NCBI GenBank assembly: GCA_013399115.1
Contig: VXAA01006036.1
Coordinates: 130,522-194,521 of the forward strand
From: Anseranas semipalmata
Taxonomy: Eukaryota > Chordata > Aves > Anseriformes > Anseranatidae
DNA: 64,000 nucleotides
Direction: 5' to 3'
The stretch's first letter is position 1. Every line of letters begins with the position of its first letter. Below are positions 1 through 14,644 of this stretch, one piece after another. Below the pieces are notes generated by a model that was given only the letters and a program-made list of their open reading frames with translations, did no database searches and was not told the DNA's origin. The position numbers were made by a program, and so were the translations under genes.

Positions 1-3000
1 TACATCTATCTTTTGGGTATTGTGGGTGTTTTTTTCCATATTTGGAAAAGATCAAGGACATCAAATGTATCAGAATGTTTTGCAAAGTTTCCACTTCTGT
101 TACACACACACTTTAACTACTGTGTTTGTTAATATTAACAGATGATGTTTTTGTACAGACTGCCGTAAGACAAACTAGGTAGCTTGAACTGGAATCAGAT
201 ACCTTTCCAAAATTTACCTCTAAATCATTTTTTAATATTTTGTCCTCAATTAGGATAAAAGCAGTTGCCACTTAACAAGAACAGTATGCAGAAGCAATGC
301 ACAATAAGGCAAAATGGAAGAGGCAGGTGAAACAGCAGATCTGGAATATATGAAATGGCATATAATATTAGAGGAAAAAAAAACAACTAATATTTTTAAA
401 CCGCACAACACAGAAAAAGGAACATTAAACTTTGTCTGCTCACAAAACAATATAATACATGTTAGTCACTGAGCAACAATTTCCATGGCCTTATACAGGA
501 AGGTACCAAATGTGAAGAGAGGACCCCAAAGCCGAGGCCTTTCCTTTTGAACAATACATTGGATCTTTGGTAGAACTAATAAAGCCCGATTTCCTCTAGA
601 TCTGTCTCCTCTGTTCTTCACTCCACAGTAGTCCTATTCATGCCCTTTACTGTCCCCTGAAAGTCTTTTCCTTCTCTTCCCTGTATCAATGCCATAGTTC
701 CCCGCTTGTGCTTAAAGCGAGCTAACACAAAAGGCAATACATGCTGTGAGTGGATCCAGACAGGCAAATCCACCCAACTAAACGCTAGGCTCACACAGCT
801 GCCCCTACGCCAATGTGGGCACCAATCTGGATGTCTCCCTTCTACACAGTCAATTCTTTACAGAGTCCTACCTTCCCATCAAATTTAGTTTAAGCTGGCA
901 GGCAGACCAACTAATTATTTCATGCAGAGTAGATGTAGTTCAGTAGGAAGGTGATTCAGAATGGCCTAAGCCTGTAGTTTACAAGTGAAGTTACTGTTTT
1001 AGCCCTCGGTTTGAAACCCTAAAAGCAGAGGACATGCTGGGTATCATGCACCTGATGCGAGTATCTTCATTCTTCTAGTAACAGCATATTCACTTTGCAG
1101 GAAACTCAATACAATAGACAGTCTTGAGATCTCTTACTACAGCTAGCCCCTCAGGTAAGACAAGCAGAAAAATCCTGCTGGATAAATTCTGACAGAACCT
1201 ACATGAACATGCATCAACTCACTCAGCGTTATCAGGCCCAGAACACGAATTTTTTGCATCAGGTGATCTTCAACACTGAACATAAGAGACCATTTTCTAA
1301 ATTTACTTTCTGTAGTTACACCTAAATTGTAAGTTGCCCACATGGGCAAGGGGAAAGTCTGTGTGTCTTCTGGCCACATAAATGGCTGTATAGACCCTAA
1401 GTAACTAAAAGGAGGAGGTAAGATTTAAAGCAACCAGTGTTTAGGAAAACATTAACAGAATCATAAATAACAAAAAGTAACACACACAAAACATATGCTT
1501 CCTTCTTACTGCCTTTTCATAACAGGAAATGAAGGAAGTCCTAGATGCAATATTACATTGCAATTCTAGAATTCTCAGTGCTGAAGAAAAAGCAAATGTG
1601 TCCACTAAAAAATTTACATTCTACTACTAAATAGAAGCACCTGTTAACATAGTCAGGTTTTGAAATTAAATATATTACATCCTAATCATAACTAAGGAAA
1701 CAGTTAACCAGCTGCTACTAAGACTAGACACTCCCGACTCAGCAGCTAACAGTACCAGGATTTTTCAAAGAATGGGCCAAATTCATCTCTGGATAGTTAT
1801 TTACAGGCAGTAAAGCTTAAAATGTTTAATAAGTTACAAAGAATTAAAATAACACTAACCAAAGAATTAAAACAACAGTAACCAACGTTGAACACTCAGG
1901 CATGCAGTCAGTTTTGCATTGTATGATCATTTTAAGCTTTCTTTATAATTTAAGCTTCCTTGATAAGTTCAGCAATTTCATCATTGTTATTTTAACCCAT
2001 TTCAATCAAAACAAGTTTATGAAAAATTAATCTTTTCAGGTAAGGGGGATTCAGGTGGGAGAGGTGTTTGTGTTTTTTTTTTTTAAAAAAACAACCGATG
2101 CAGTATATGCTAGCCCAACATTTTAAGGCAATCAGAATGTGTGCTGCATTGCAATGCAGTGCACCACAGCTGAGTCACTGGGCAGTAGCATCTCTTATTG
2201 ACTCAGTTAGAAAGCCTCTAACTAACTGAAAAATTTAGGTGCTTAGAAAACAGGTCTGTGTATAACCTCAGTCTGATAAACTGATGGAGAGAAAGCACTG
2301 GAGAGTTAGGAAAATAAGTTGCACTATTTGCCTCCAATTTGGGGCCAGCAGAAAATTTCCTATGAACAGTTACTGTCAATGTAGAATTTAAAGCTAAGCT
2401 TTCAAAAGATAACAGCCAAACCTGCCTGCACCTACAGTAACAAAAAAAAAGTAAGAAAGATGATAAAACTCCTGAAGACTGATCTCTGTAGTGTTATTCT
2501 CAGCCTCTTCTTTTAATAGAGTGACAGATTTAAGTTAACAGAAGCACTTGCAGATACATTTAAAGATTTGTGTGCTCTTTACCAATCCTTCCTACTTTCT
2601 GTTTTCACGTATTAGCTGAGCTCCAAGGTCATGACAGTGCGTTCACTACTCAAGAAATACAGAACAGTCTGCTTAGCATATGATTCAACTAATATGAAAT
2701 GAAGAGTTTATAAATACTCTGTCACCAACCACGGGCACATCCTTGAAAGTCTAGGGCTTTTTGGTAGCAGTGCACAAGAACTGTTAGTACTCTTGCACTA
2801 CAACACTATAAAGGTTGTTTCCTTTCAGGGAATCGGTAGAGTTAAAGGTTCAATGTCAATAATCAGTATTTTGAACTGTATAAATACAGGTTCCCACAAT
2901 ATAGCAGATAGAAACCAGTCCTTTGCTATAATATGCGATATATTCATTGTATTTAACTATACAGTTTGCACAGATAAGAGGGAAACAGGCTATCAGCTAT

Positions 3001-4729
3001 ACTGGAAACCAGCTGAGTCAGGACTCGAGTGATGACATAAGAAATTGCAGTTGGATGAAGAGGGTTGAGTAACTGGAAAGAGAATACTAACCAGCAATCT
3101 CCAGAAAGGGATGTAAACTAAAAAAGCATTGACTTCTTTAATACAAAAGTTAGTCTAACAGATCAATGTAAAATAAAAATTAACATTGGTGAATAGGCAT
3201 CTAGATCACACTTGAAAAATTCTTGAGCTGTCTTTTGACTTTTACTACAGGTTCTCAATTTTGCAGCATGAACTGAAGTTTACACGTCCCTTGTTCATGT
3301 TCTCACATAATTTCATTCATTACTCAAAGAATCTTTCTGTTCTTATTGGGATATAAGCAGCCCAGGTATTAGAGCAGGTGCGGTGTACCAGGGCACTGAG
3401 AGCAAAACAGCAAGTTTTGCCAGAGAAGTAGGGAATTCGCTAGGACATAAGGAATCATAATGTTTATTCAACATTTTAGTATTCAGCTTTTTGTACTATT
3501 CCAAGTGTCTTCAGGAAGAGTAAAATTCTTTTAGGTCTAGCACATAGAGGTCAGTATCAATTTTCATCCACTTTTAAAAAACTTGGCGTTCTGCTATGGC
3601 CTCCATCCACCAGGTCTTGTTTAACCAGAAAAGCAGTTCAACATATCCTTAACTTAAAAGCCAAAATGGTTATGTGCATACATACTATTAAGTACATAGA
3701 GGTGTAGTTAAATCACCTGCTTTTCAGAAGTGCTCAATTTAGATCACCTCCACCTGACAAAGACAGCAAATAACCATCTATCTTAGCAGCTTCTCTGTGC
3801 ATATTCCAAACTCTTCTATCATGACATACCATGGATACCACTTGGTACCATGTTCCAAACTGAACTTTTATCCTTTTAATGGTCTTTTTAATTTTGGTTC
3901 TTTTTTCACATTATAAAGGTGCAGAGAAAAACAGCATGTTCTGCCTAAAATTAGTGATTAGGTCAATACACTTATGGCATTTTCTTGCATAACAAAAGTG
4001 AATTTATGCTTCAGAACATCCAGATCTAACTATCTCACAACCAAGGTGGACTTCATTATGTAAACATGTAATTATTTTGCACACACTAAAGCAGTACAAA
4101 GTTTTGTGCTATCCATTCCTCTAAAAGGCTAATAAAGGCTAACTGAAAGGCTCAGTCTCCACAAAGAAAAACATTGTATTAGTGATCATCTAAAAAACAA
4201 AATACACACTGCAGCCAAAAATCTAAAGGCTCCCAGGAGAGTTCAGCACTGAACAGCAAACTTGTATGGGATTGTAGCAGCACACAATTTTAAAAACACA
4301 TTTGATACCAAGCATTTAATGTGATCTTCCTGCCGAATCTGTGAAAGAAGCACTTTTAAAGTGAATACACCATGATACAGCAAACGCTACTACAGAGAAA
4401 AATACTGGGGTTGATTCTTCTTCTATTTGTATTGCATAAATTCCTAATTCAACAAAATTGTTGAAAACGGACCTTTGGTGAGAAGAGACTCCAGCTCAGT
4501 TTCAGAACTGTCACTGGGTATTTCGCATCTCTGACCACTAGGTCACTTCTTTTCAGAGAGCTAACCTGCTAAACATAGCCGTGTGTAAGGAAGTTACAAA
4601 AGCCGTGGTAAACTATCTTTGTGCAAATGCTGAAGCCAATAAGAGGGCTTTCCTGACTCTCTTGCAAGAATGCTGTAGAGGCCTTCAGAGACATTCTCTT
4701 GAACCTCCAGCAGGTTTTTTTTTTTTTTT

Positions 4730-4730
4730 N
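4730..4730. other. Single unresolved base after a T homopolymer
   Basis: One N directly follows a run of T. Other isolated Ns are at 17955 and 20607. They look like consensus uncertainty at homopolymer or GC-rich positions, not biology. Confidence 0.95.
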
Positions 4731-5842
4731 AAGTTTGAGACTCATTTTCATTTCCGCTTGTATACCTGTTTCTAACCACACACCCTGCTGAGCAAAAACC
4801 ACTGAGTGAACACTAAATAAAGTGGCATGGGTGTGTTTCAGTTAGTCAATTTACCTTAACAGAATGCTGCAAAATACTGCATAAGCCTTAGCTTTGTTTC
4901 ACTGCTGAAAAATATAGATGGTCCACCATTTACATTCTTTTTCTCCTGTAAATGCCCTTAAGATGTTTTAATAAATATTCTCTGAAGCAAACAAGAAAGC
5001 AGGAACTGAAAATACTTTTCCAGTATTTAACTACATGAGTGAGAGCACAAAGAAATATAGGGCTAAATATTTTATTATCTATATGGTAACAGAAGGCCAG
5101 TAAAATTTACAATTATGAAAGTTCCATTGCACATGTGAGACTCGGAACACACAAGAGTAAGAACATCCTAACCTAGGCTTATCAGCCACTCTATTGCAGG
5201 GAGCCACCAGTTGGATCATGCAATCTGCAGTATTTAGAAATAACTGAAGTATCACTTGTTCCTAGAATAGTTAGAAGAATCAAAGTACTCAAAAGCCAAT
5301 AAGCAATGCTTTAAGAGCAAACTGCCTATTTTTCACCACCTCCTGGTGGCCACCAAGCCTACAGTAAATGTACTTACCAGAAAAACTATGTTCAATAGGC
5401 AGTATCATTGTACTGAGACCTTACTGCTCAGGAGTACAATCATAAGGCAACAGGAAGAATGCCAAGAATGTCTTAGCTGAACTTAATTTTGCATGAAAGA
5501 AGTTAGTTTTTCCTAGGTCTAACTAAGACGCCTTTATTTCATAAGCATTTCTTTACCAGCAGGTTCCAACTCTATGACCTAGTGTACAATTTGAAATGAA
5601 TCAGAAGTGAATCACAGAACACTGACATCACATGATCAATGACTAAACTACTAAGAATATGAATAATTTCTTGTAAGCTACCTGAAATCTTCCAGTTGTT
5701 ATCAAAAGCTAGCACCAAAAACAACGCAACACAAGAAAGCATCAAGCAATTGCCAGGTAGTCTGACAAAGTGCAAAGCTGAAAGTCATGGGTTGCTATAC
5801 TGATGTTGCTATATAGCATTCTTTAAGACTTCTGCAAAGTGG

Positions 5843-5873
5843 TTTTTTGTTGTTGTTGTTGTTTTGTTGTTTT
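5843..5873. repeat. (TTG)n simple repeat
   Basis: An imperfect run of TTG units with T-rich interruptions inside the RASGRP1 intron. Similar short tracts occur near 31592-31610 (TTG) and 61550-61566 (CAA). Confidence 0.85.
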
Positions 5874-6419
5874 CCTGATGGCTTAAAGAAGATGGTGTGA
5901 GGATGGTGTTATAAATGTCTGTAAAGATTATTAAAGCAGCATTTGATATGAAAACTGGGAGAAGTTATGTTCTTAAGGTTTAGCAGCAGGGACCTTGATG
6001 AAACATGCAGACCCGTGTGAAATATGGAGCTACATGTGGAAGTACATGCCAGGGTTCAGTGACTAAATTGAAACAGCTGTAAGACAGTATCACTGCCCCA
6101 TACATGAGGTGCAGTACTATGAGATTACTTTAGAAAGGCTAGAAGGAACCAAAGCTAAACAAAATATTTCATGAATATTTCATGGATAGTTTCTGGAACT
6201 TGTCTTCACAGATAGGAACACTATTCCCTACAATCACTCTGTTTCCCTTCAGTTTAAAACTTATACAACACATAATAGTCTTACTATGGGCTTATTATTT
6301 CAGCAAGGGAATTTGGTAACCCTGCAACAGAGGCAGTCATTTAACTCTTTTTGTTCAATTGATCAAATTTGGTCAGAATCAGATTCTTAAGAAGACACCC
6401 TCCCAATCATCGTTATGAT

Positions 6420-6918
6420 CACAGAATAGAATCATAGCATGGCTTAGGTTTGGAAGGGACCTTAAAGACCATCTAGTTCTAACCCCCCTGCCATGGGCAG
6501 GGACACCTCCCACTAGACCAGGTTGCTCAAAGCCCCATCCAACCCGGCCTTGAACACTTCCAGGGATGGGGCATCCACAGCTTCTCCGGGCAACCTGCTC
6601 CAGTGCCTCACCACCCTCTGAGTAAAGAATTTCTTCCAAATACCTAATCTAAATCTCCCCTCTTTTAGTTTAAAGCCATTACTCCTTGTCCTATCACTAC
6701 ACTCCCTGACAAAGAGTCCCTCTCCAGCTTTCCTGTGGGCCCCCTTTAGGTACTGGAAGGCCACTATAAGGTCTGCACAGAGCCTTCTCTTCTCCAGGCT
6801 GAACAACCCCAACTACCTCAGCCTCTCTTCATAGGAGAGGTGCTCCAGCCCTCTGAGCATCCTCATAGCCCTCCTCTGGACTCGCTCTAATAGATCCATG
6901 TCCTTATATTGGGGGATA
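6420..6918 (-). mobile_element. CR1 LINE 3' fragment (C-terminal RT and 3' tail)
   Basis: Read on the minus strand, this is a 5'-truncated CR1 retrotransposon. It covers the end of ORF2 (reverse transcriptase) and a short 3' UTR ending in the AGAATC/TTCTGTG tail at about 6420-6433. The minus-strand protein contains [11 protein letters not shown], a hallmark of the CR1 ORF2 C-terminus, followed by RFRLGIWKKFFT and SRLPGEAVDAPSLEVFK. The coding frame is broken between the upstream and downstream halves. The ending (GACCAGGTTGCTCAAAGC on the plus strand) differs from the 16, 44 and 62-kb copies, so this is a different subfamily. It is in sense orientation within the RASGRP1 intron. It is a dead copy. 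Confidence 0.93.
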
Positions 6919-9900
6919 CCATCACCAAGAGCTGAGAAGCAGATTCAAATTAAACTAGGGTGTTTACTTTTTGATTTGGAAATAGCCTTTATTTGTTACA
7001 GGCAGCTGAAAGCTCAGTTAATGTAGGTATCAGGGCTAGGAGATAATGTTCTCCTGTTCCAATGCAGAATCAGTTTTCTCTAAGCCAGTATGTTTCAGAA
7101 CCAGTTTAATTTGTCACTAAAATTCAACAGTGATGAAGATATTACAGTCTCTGTAGGTAACTTATTCCAGCACTTGAACATCTCTGTCATCAGAGAGTTA
7201 TCACTGTTGTCCTGTCAGGGCAAGACAAACTTGTAAGATTAAGCACATTATGCCTGACCCCCAGTAGAGAGAAAAAACACTGTTTTCCTTACCAATATAT
7301 TTTTTCCTATGTAAAGATTGCTTCCCCCATCTCTTTTCTGAATTAGGAAACATCAACTTTGTCATTTTTTTTCCCTTAGAAGCCAGATTTTCTAGATCAC
7401 TGGTCAACTTCAGTGTTGCTTTCTGAACCCTTTGCAACTTGCATCTTTATGAAGCAAGTTTGAATAAAGTAATCCAGAGGACATCTTAGCATTAGAGTTA
7501 GAATGTTATTTTGAATATATATTAAGGTATGATGTACAGGATAACTGTACACATATTATAAAAAATAAAAATAAGCATATGCACCCCTCTATGCATACAT
7601 ATATCCCCTTAAAGATTTTGCCTTTTCTGCAGTAGTACAATATAATTCAATCCTTTTCAGTTTTAAAGTCTGTCTCCATGTTGATATCCTTTCCTGCAGA
7701 AATGCTGTATATCAAGTTCACTGTACTCTGCTTTTACAACCGATTACCCCAAGTGTATAACTTAGTACTTGTTCTTAGTGAATTCTTTATTTCAGATTAT
7801 TATTTTAGACGGTTAATATCTTTCAGAAACAATGTAAGTTAATTACAATGACCTTACAAAGATGATGCATTAATTAGGTAAAAGAATGACATTCAGTAGA
7901 CTGGACTAAAATATTCAGGGAATTGGCACTAAAGTGCCCTTTTTTTTTTTTTTAATTTGGCTTAGTGTCTATACATGCTTGTAACCACTAGGTGAGTGAT
8001 ATATAAATTTATTTACGCAAGCAATTGGTCTCATGAGAAAAACCTCTAAAACTAAAATGAGAACAAATCAGTATTTTTACAGGGAGGAAAGAACCATACT
8101 ACTTTGTGATCAACCTTGCATTAACAGAGCCCTAAACAAACCAAGTAAACAGAGATGCTGAAGGAAACGTTATAAACTTCACACAGTTCTCTGAGTCTAC
8201 TCCCCACTTCAAACTCCCTACACTATGGGAATAATAAAAAAAAAAAAAGCAGAAAAAAAGGCTGTTCTTCCAAATACTCATTAACATTGCAGATATATCC
8301 AAGACACAAGTGAGTCTAATATGCATCCAAGAAGGATAATAAGACTGTTCTGTTTGAGGGTAGGGAACATTAGGGAGTAAAAGCCTCAAGGGAAAGCCAT
8401 TACTCTCTCTCAGAAACAGCTTTTGGAAAGCTACATCTTGCAGAAAGCTCTGGGTGGGTAATTCTTTAAAATGAAAACAAGAGGATAAAAGCTCTTGTCA
8501 AGGGGAAATGGGATGATTTTTAGAAATTAAAACGTTCTTCAAGAGAAACCAAATGAAATGTGGGTGGAAAGCATTCCATTAGCCTTGGAAATTCAGATCA
8601 AGTACACAGAACAAGGTAAAAAGTTAACACTCCCCCCACACACTAATATTCATTGTTCTATAGCATGGTTAAAGTATTGGTTTTGGCAAATTTAGATGAG
8701 AACTTTTTAATCAAATAGTCTTTTTCTACAAAGCCTACGAATCATAATTTGAGAGTTGAAGTTTTTTCAAAGCTATAAACCATGATACTGGAGGAGCCAT
8801 GTGCAGCTTTTGAGCTACGGGCAACTCTTGAATAATTCAAGTAATAATAATGCCTGGCAACTCAGCTGTGCTGGTATAAGCACTGGTGGCTAAGACAAAT
8901 GAGACAGAACAGAACAGAATCAGAAAATTATGAGGCCAGTATCACTAGAGGACCACTGAATTCACCTGCATGCTTAACACTTACTCATCTCACAACTGCA
9001 GTGTTTTTACAATGAGCTTCTATCTAACTGTATGATTGATCCTGGTACAGGCAGTCATCAGATCCAAGAAAGCATGAAGTTGGCTTCATTCGAAGGTTCA
9101 AACTATAACAGACCAGCAAGCTCTCTGAGACCTGAAGATATTAGCTTAGACCCCAGTTTCTGGCCTTGATTTTTCATTGCTGACTCATGCTCCTACCCCA
9201 GCTATAGAGGTGTCCTGTTATAGTGACCTACTGTCTCAAATTTCCTTTCCTTAAATACCTCAGCTTCCCAGCCTTTGGTCTAACTTCTAGATATATCACT
9301 GAAATTAATGTTTACAGACTGTCTGGCAAGCTATCGTCTAACCCAGTAGATGTGTGCATGCCTTTGTCCCTTCCTTAGACTGAAACATCTCTTTTTCACC
9401 ATAGACATAAAAACCACAAGGTTTCCAAAAAAGCTGCAGCTTCACTATAAACTTAAAACATACCTAAACACCATGCACCGCTGTTAAATATTTACATACG
9501 GAAGCTTCCCAATTGCTGATTCAAGCTAGCTGCAGTATGTCAAATTTTCATCAGAGAAACTTTCCCACATGTTCAAGTGCAAGCTTTATTGGCCCCACTG
9601 CATCAGTTGTTCTAGCACAGAAAAAGTCTCATGCCTCCCAAGTACTGTGGTTATACATTTCTTAATATTACAAATAAAGGTATCTGATCACTTTCTCATT
9701 CAATGTACTTTTTTTTTTTTTTTTTAGCGTATACTTTTAAAAGAATAACACTACATACTGGAGATCAACATTAGATATAGCCAATTAAATATAGCTGAGG
9801 AAGGGAGAAGACAATTTCATCCTTATTCAAAATGTAAATTTGGAAGGTGAAGCATTTTCAAGAAAATGTAAAGGTTAACATAGAAAACAAGCTCTTGACA

Positions 9901-12900
9901 TCTCAAACTACAGTTCTCTGCCAGAGGAGTTCCGTATTTCAAAAGAAAAGGTATTATGGCATATTGCTAAATGATCGCAAATGTAGGTGGCACTAGGCAC
10001 TGAATTCTTCTTAACATGACCTCTATACACATTTGAACTTTAAAGCTGCAGTATTTGGGCCTGAAGTCATCTCCAATGCAAGTATAATCTTAATAGCTCT
10101 TAATGGGTGCTCTCTTATCTTTGCCTTTTCCCAGCTCTTGCACTTTCATTTTCTGACCTCATTAATGGAGGAAAAAAGTGGTATTACGTTTAGAAAATTA
10201 TCCTAGCTTTTATTCTTCAGCCTATCCTGTGTAACACGAAGATATATTGAACTGTGTAATACTTTAAGGGAAGCCCCTTCTTTCTCAGACTTATAAAAAA
10301 AAAAAGCAGTGCAAAAATATGTCTTCATACCTGGCAATACACAGCAAAATACTGAAAGACTTGACACTAAAGCATACACAAACCAAACCAAATAACAGAA
10401 AGTAAAATGCACGGGGAAGCCTAAAGAGCAAGTGAATTATTTCTTGCTTCTACTTCATACATATGCTGTAGAGAAGAAAGAATTGACATTCGTGGAACAT
10501 TCTCAGGAGAATGAATTCTTTTCTATTGCTATCTAAGATTTTGTGCACTGCTAAATAGAAGTTATATTGTTTTTCTGAAGTTATATTTAAAGGTATGAAG
10601 ATACAATTTTCCGTCATATCCCTGTGGTAAGTATAAGTAAATGGGAGACTGCTTTGTAAAGCAAGAAGTCTAAGTTTTATGCATTTTCTTTCATTACTTA
10701 TTTCGTGACTGGGACAACTATATTGAAAAGACTGAAGTCAAATTAGCTAATTAGAACTTTAAAATATATACAAAGAAATCTAAAGTTTCATTTCTTTGGG
10801 AAAAAAAATTTCCACCAACATCAAGTTAAAAAAAGAAATCATTTTCTTTTTGGTACAATCACAATTAACTTTAATACTTAGCTAAATAGCTTTCTACAGA
10901 GCAGGAGCTACTGTTCTGTTCCCACGATGTCATTAATTGATCATTAACATAGTTTCTGTTGCCAAGCAATACTAAATTTTCTGCATTGTATTTGACCAAA
11001 TCACACCCAGATTACTAAACACATAATGATCGACTTCCACTGTAAGACAATATAATATGTGAACAAACTTTAATCACTTTTTGGGGGGACTAGGGACTTC
11101 AACATTCAGTCTAGGCTTTGGGGGCAGGATTGAACCCTGCAAGTTTGTGGAACATGAGACAGAAACAAATGACAGCCCATGCAATGCTAACAGAAAAAAA
11201 GTAAATGACAAAAGTTGGCTTTTGTGGGTGTGCATATGCCTTAAAAGACAAAACTGCCTTTTAGTCAGAATTCCATGTTATAATTTAGTATATTTGGTAA
11301 AAGAATAAAGATAAATTTGGTACTTGAACTGTGACTGTTTTACTAGTTGTATATTCCAACTAGACTGGAAGAATGTATTTATGTTAAGAGCAGAGTGTTT
11401 TTTTTCTTGGAAGACTCAATGTATTTTTGCATTATATTGATGCAAAAGTGAGCTATGGAAATATTATGAGTTCACAGAACTAGACAACTCTGCTAACATA
11501 GTTTTTTTTTTTTCCTCAAAAATGTAAACTATGATCAACTTGTACAAGCACCTACAGACGCAACCAGCTCTTTTGCCAGATTTCTCATTCCTATCACAAG
11601 AATTATTTGGCATCTTTCATTCAGATCAGACCTGAAGTCATTTCCCAAATTTCTAAGGTTTGTTTACAAACACTCTCTTTATCCCACACTGAGGCAACAA
11701 GCTGGTTTAGTACTGATCAGACACTGTAGAACAATTTACATCACAACCTAAGATTATTACGACCATTAGAAGCTGCAAATTGCACTAGGTTCACATAAAT
11801 TCTATTAAGAATATTGCTAATCTACGAAGTTATTATTTTAACTTATTTGAAAAGTGGTAGCTATGGGTTTAAATCTTTTTTTAAATATACATTTTTCCCC
11901 TATTGAAGATTGACATAGCAGTATAAACAACTAATTCCACTGCAAAGTTTTTCATGCCTGAGCTTCCACATAGAATTACACTACATAAAACATGTATTAA
12001 TATACATTTACTCTGGAGAAAAAAAAAAAAAAAAATCAGTTGCTTTCCTAAAACCCTTTACTTACATCTCTCAAGAAACCAGACACAGGGACACTGCATG
12101 GTGACAGACACTTAAAAGATGTTTCACGATTACTTTTTTCCACTGAGCACGTTCATCTTGCCTAGCAGTAACTGAAGTGCCTGAACTGTAGGATAAGCAT
12201 AGCTCTTCCGTGTGCTACAGTAAGTGTGCTTGCAGTACTTAAATACAGAGGCAAATACATAAGATCTTCCACTCAAAGGCTAAAGACATTATATTCATAA
12301 TATTAAAATTGTGACATCTTAGAGATTTCTCAGCTCTTTCATGACCCTCAGATGTTTTCAGGAAGACACAAGTGTTTGTATAAATCAGGACTGTCAAGTG
12401 TGCTCTTAGGATTGTTTGTTAGGTAGTTTTAAGTAAAGTTTGAGGACTTCTCTGTAGACAAAGCAGGGAGATAGCAAAATGACACTATGCTGAAGATATA
12501 TTTTGTCCCAATTGCTACAGAGTTTTTAAACATTTGTAAAAATGATTTAAACAAATGTTTTATGTGGTCAAGGCAAAGACCCTTTAACGCAATATGCCCT
12601 ATAAGCTTTAATGCATGTTAAAATAGTTCATTGAATCTTCAAAAGGTGCATTTAAAAAAAATAGCAACATTACTCATGATAAACTTAAAGATACATCTGC
12701 ATGGTAAGACAGAAGCTTACAGTCAAGGAAAGAAATGCGGACCTCTTACCATGCACCTCTTACCCTACACAGTGAGCATACAAGCATACAAATAGGAAAA
12801 AAAAAAAAAACACATCTGCTAGAACAGAAACTGACTTGCTAACAAATAGTCAAAACATCAGCCTCACAGTAGCATGAAAATAGCCTAGGGTAAAATGTAT

Positions 12901-14578
12901 GATGAACTATTGTTATTTCATTCCCATGAAACTTAGCAGATATACGGTTAACAAATTAAGAGATAATCATCCAGTGAAGTAGAGAGTAAAAATATTTCAG
13001 CAGTATTCAACTTGCAACACTTTCTGGACTAAATGTATGTCAACATGCATTTATGCAGTCTTGCAAAGATTATTATAAGAAGAACTAGGAAAAAATAGAG
13101 CTCTGCTACTGAGCACTTGCTTCCTGTGTTCTACTGAACTGTCAGCATTAAATAGTCAATGGGGCCATAGAACAGCAAGCTAGACCCTACTCTGTTGGTT
13201 TTGACAGTAAAGCTGATAGCGCAAGTGTCTCTACAACCAAGCAGTAATGTAGGAGACAAAGCTATACTGACTTTCAGAGAACAGTCTGCCACTCAAAAGT
13301 GCATTATTTTCCAGTTGTTTTATATACTACATAATGGGAAAACATGGATGCAAGAGGTTAAAGTCACTGTTTTACCTACAATTCCACTCCAGAATCAGTC
13401 ACTAATGAAGACTTCCTCCAGAATAAATTATCTCCCTCCTGAAGTTGTCATATTCCAAGCCAAGATCTATTAATTACTTTGCTTCCCTGAACTCATAGCT
13501 TCAGCCATCTTGTTGCCAGTTAAACACCTACCTTTAATTCTCTCTTTATGACCTTTCTGTTCAGAATTAACCTCTCTGATGGAGAGGTTTCACTGAATCT
13601 AACTCTTCTACACACTGCATTTTCTAGTCTTTTCAATCACCTTACCCTACCTCCTGCTCTTCCTATGTGTTCTCCTTTCTTTGATTTCTCTTTCCTCTAC
13701 TTCCCTATTACGACTTCTCTTTCTTCCCATACAATCACTTTTTCATCTATAAATGTTGTTGTCAGCTCCACCTGTATCCTACACTTCGCTTTCTTTTCTA
13801 AGGCAATCAAATATAATGCATTCGTCTGCACTCTACAGCTCTTCTTGTCAGTCTAGATCATAGCAGTAACAGCATCCTGTAGATACTTGTAATGTTGAAA
13901 GGTCTTCCAAGTCACATAAAAAATGTTTTGAATCACTGTTCTATATAATCACATTTTTTCTCTTTGCACTGTTGAGAGCTGTTTCAAGTCTCTACAAATC
14001 TCCTCCTAGACTAATATCAGGACCAAGGTCCCTTTCTAAGAAACTACCTGCCTTCAACCTCTCATCACACTGTTTTTCCTGAATTCTTGCCCTAGTTCAT
14101 GTCCTGCCTTTTCTATTGCCTTTACTTTTGGCAATTCTTTTTGGGATTCATCTTACTCATCTCGATGCAACCTTTCACATGACTTGAAGAAACCTCTACT
14201 TTCAGCATCTCCTTCTATCTTTGTCAACACAAATCATACTACTTCCCCCTTAACCATACTGCAAGATAAATGGTGTATACTTGTGTTCTTTATAGTTGTA
14301 AGTATGGGTTAACTCTTAATGCCCTCTTGGTTAGGCCATCTTGTGATATTCTTCACATAAATGGCAGAAGGCTGCCAACTTCCCCTTGCACACCATTGTT
14401 GACAGCAGCCTCTTACACATGGTTTGTTTTTTTCCAAGCTTTTATAGTTGAATTCAGGAATATAAACTTGGCTGTGTACTTTATATAAGAATTGTATTTG
14501 TAATTGTACACATAATATTAGCAAGTGCAGTATAGTATTAACATGACGTAGTACATATTCTGAAGTGTGACACATCAC
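6919..14578 (-). other. RASGRP1: RASGRP1 intron 2, middle part
   Basis: No gene, RNA or clear repeat is recognised. Homopolymer runs occur, for example T-runs near 7940 and 9711-9725 and A-runs near 12019 and 12799. Positions 13490-14240 are strikingly pyrimidine-rich on the plus strand, and this explains a 102-codon open frame at 13548-13856 whose product is mostly Leu, Phe and Ser. I do not regard that frame as a gene. Confidence 0.6.
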
Positions 14579-14644
14579 ACAGAATCACAGAATGTTAGGG
14601 ATTGGAAGGGACCTTGAAAGATCATCTAGTCCAATCCCTCCAAT
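14579..14644 (-). mobile_element. Short CR1 LINE 3' end
   Basis: About 65 bases match the reverse complement of a CR1 3' terminus: a tail-like AGAATCACAGAATG, then TTGGAAGGGACCTTGAAAGA and the TCATCTAGTCCAA block. Only the last part of the 3' UTR remains, a common outcome of severe 5' truncation. It carries no coding sequence. Confidence 0.85.

Larger units (their letters stand above)
1..6419 (-). other. RASGRP1: RASGRP1 intron 2, distal part (no exon seen)
   Basis: This AT-rich stretch lies downstream of the donor of the 17.6-kb exon and is inferred to be intron of the minus-strand gene. I looked on the minus strand for the next RASGRP1 coding segment (the start of the Ras exchanger motif, with a LLQ..L.MHR-like stretch) and did not find it. 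The open frames here are short and resemble no protein I know. A (TTG)n tract lies near 5843-5873, and a T-run ending in a single unresolved base lies near 4715-4730. The next exon is probably beyond the left edge, but a very short exon could have been missed. Confidence 0.6.

Noticed and set aside
13548..13856. 102-codon frame rich in Leu, Phe and Ser
   Set aside because: Arises from a pyrimidine-rich tract; low-complexity product and no domain or splice support.
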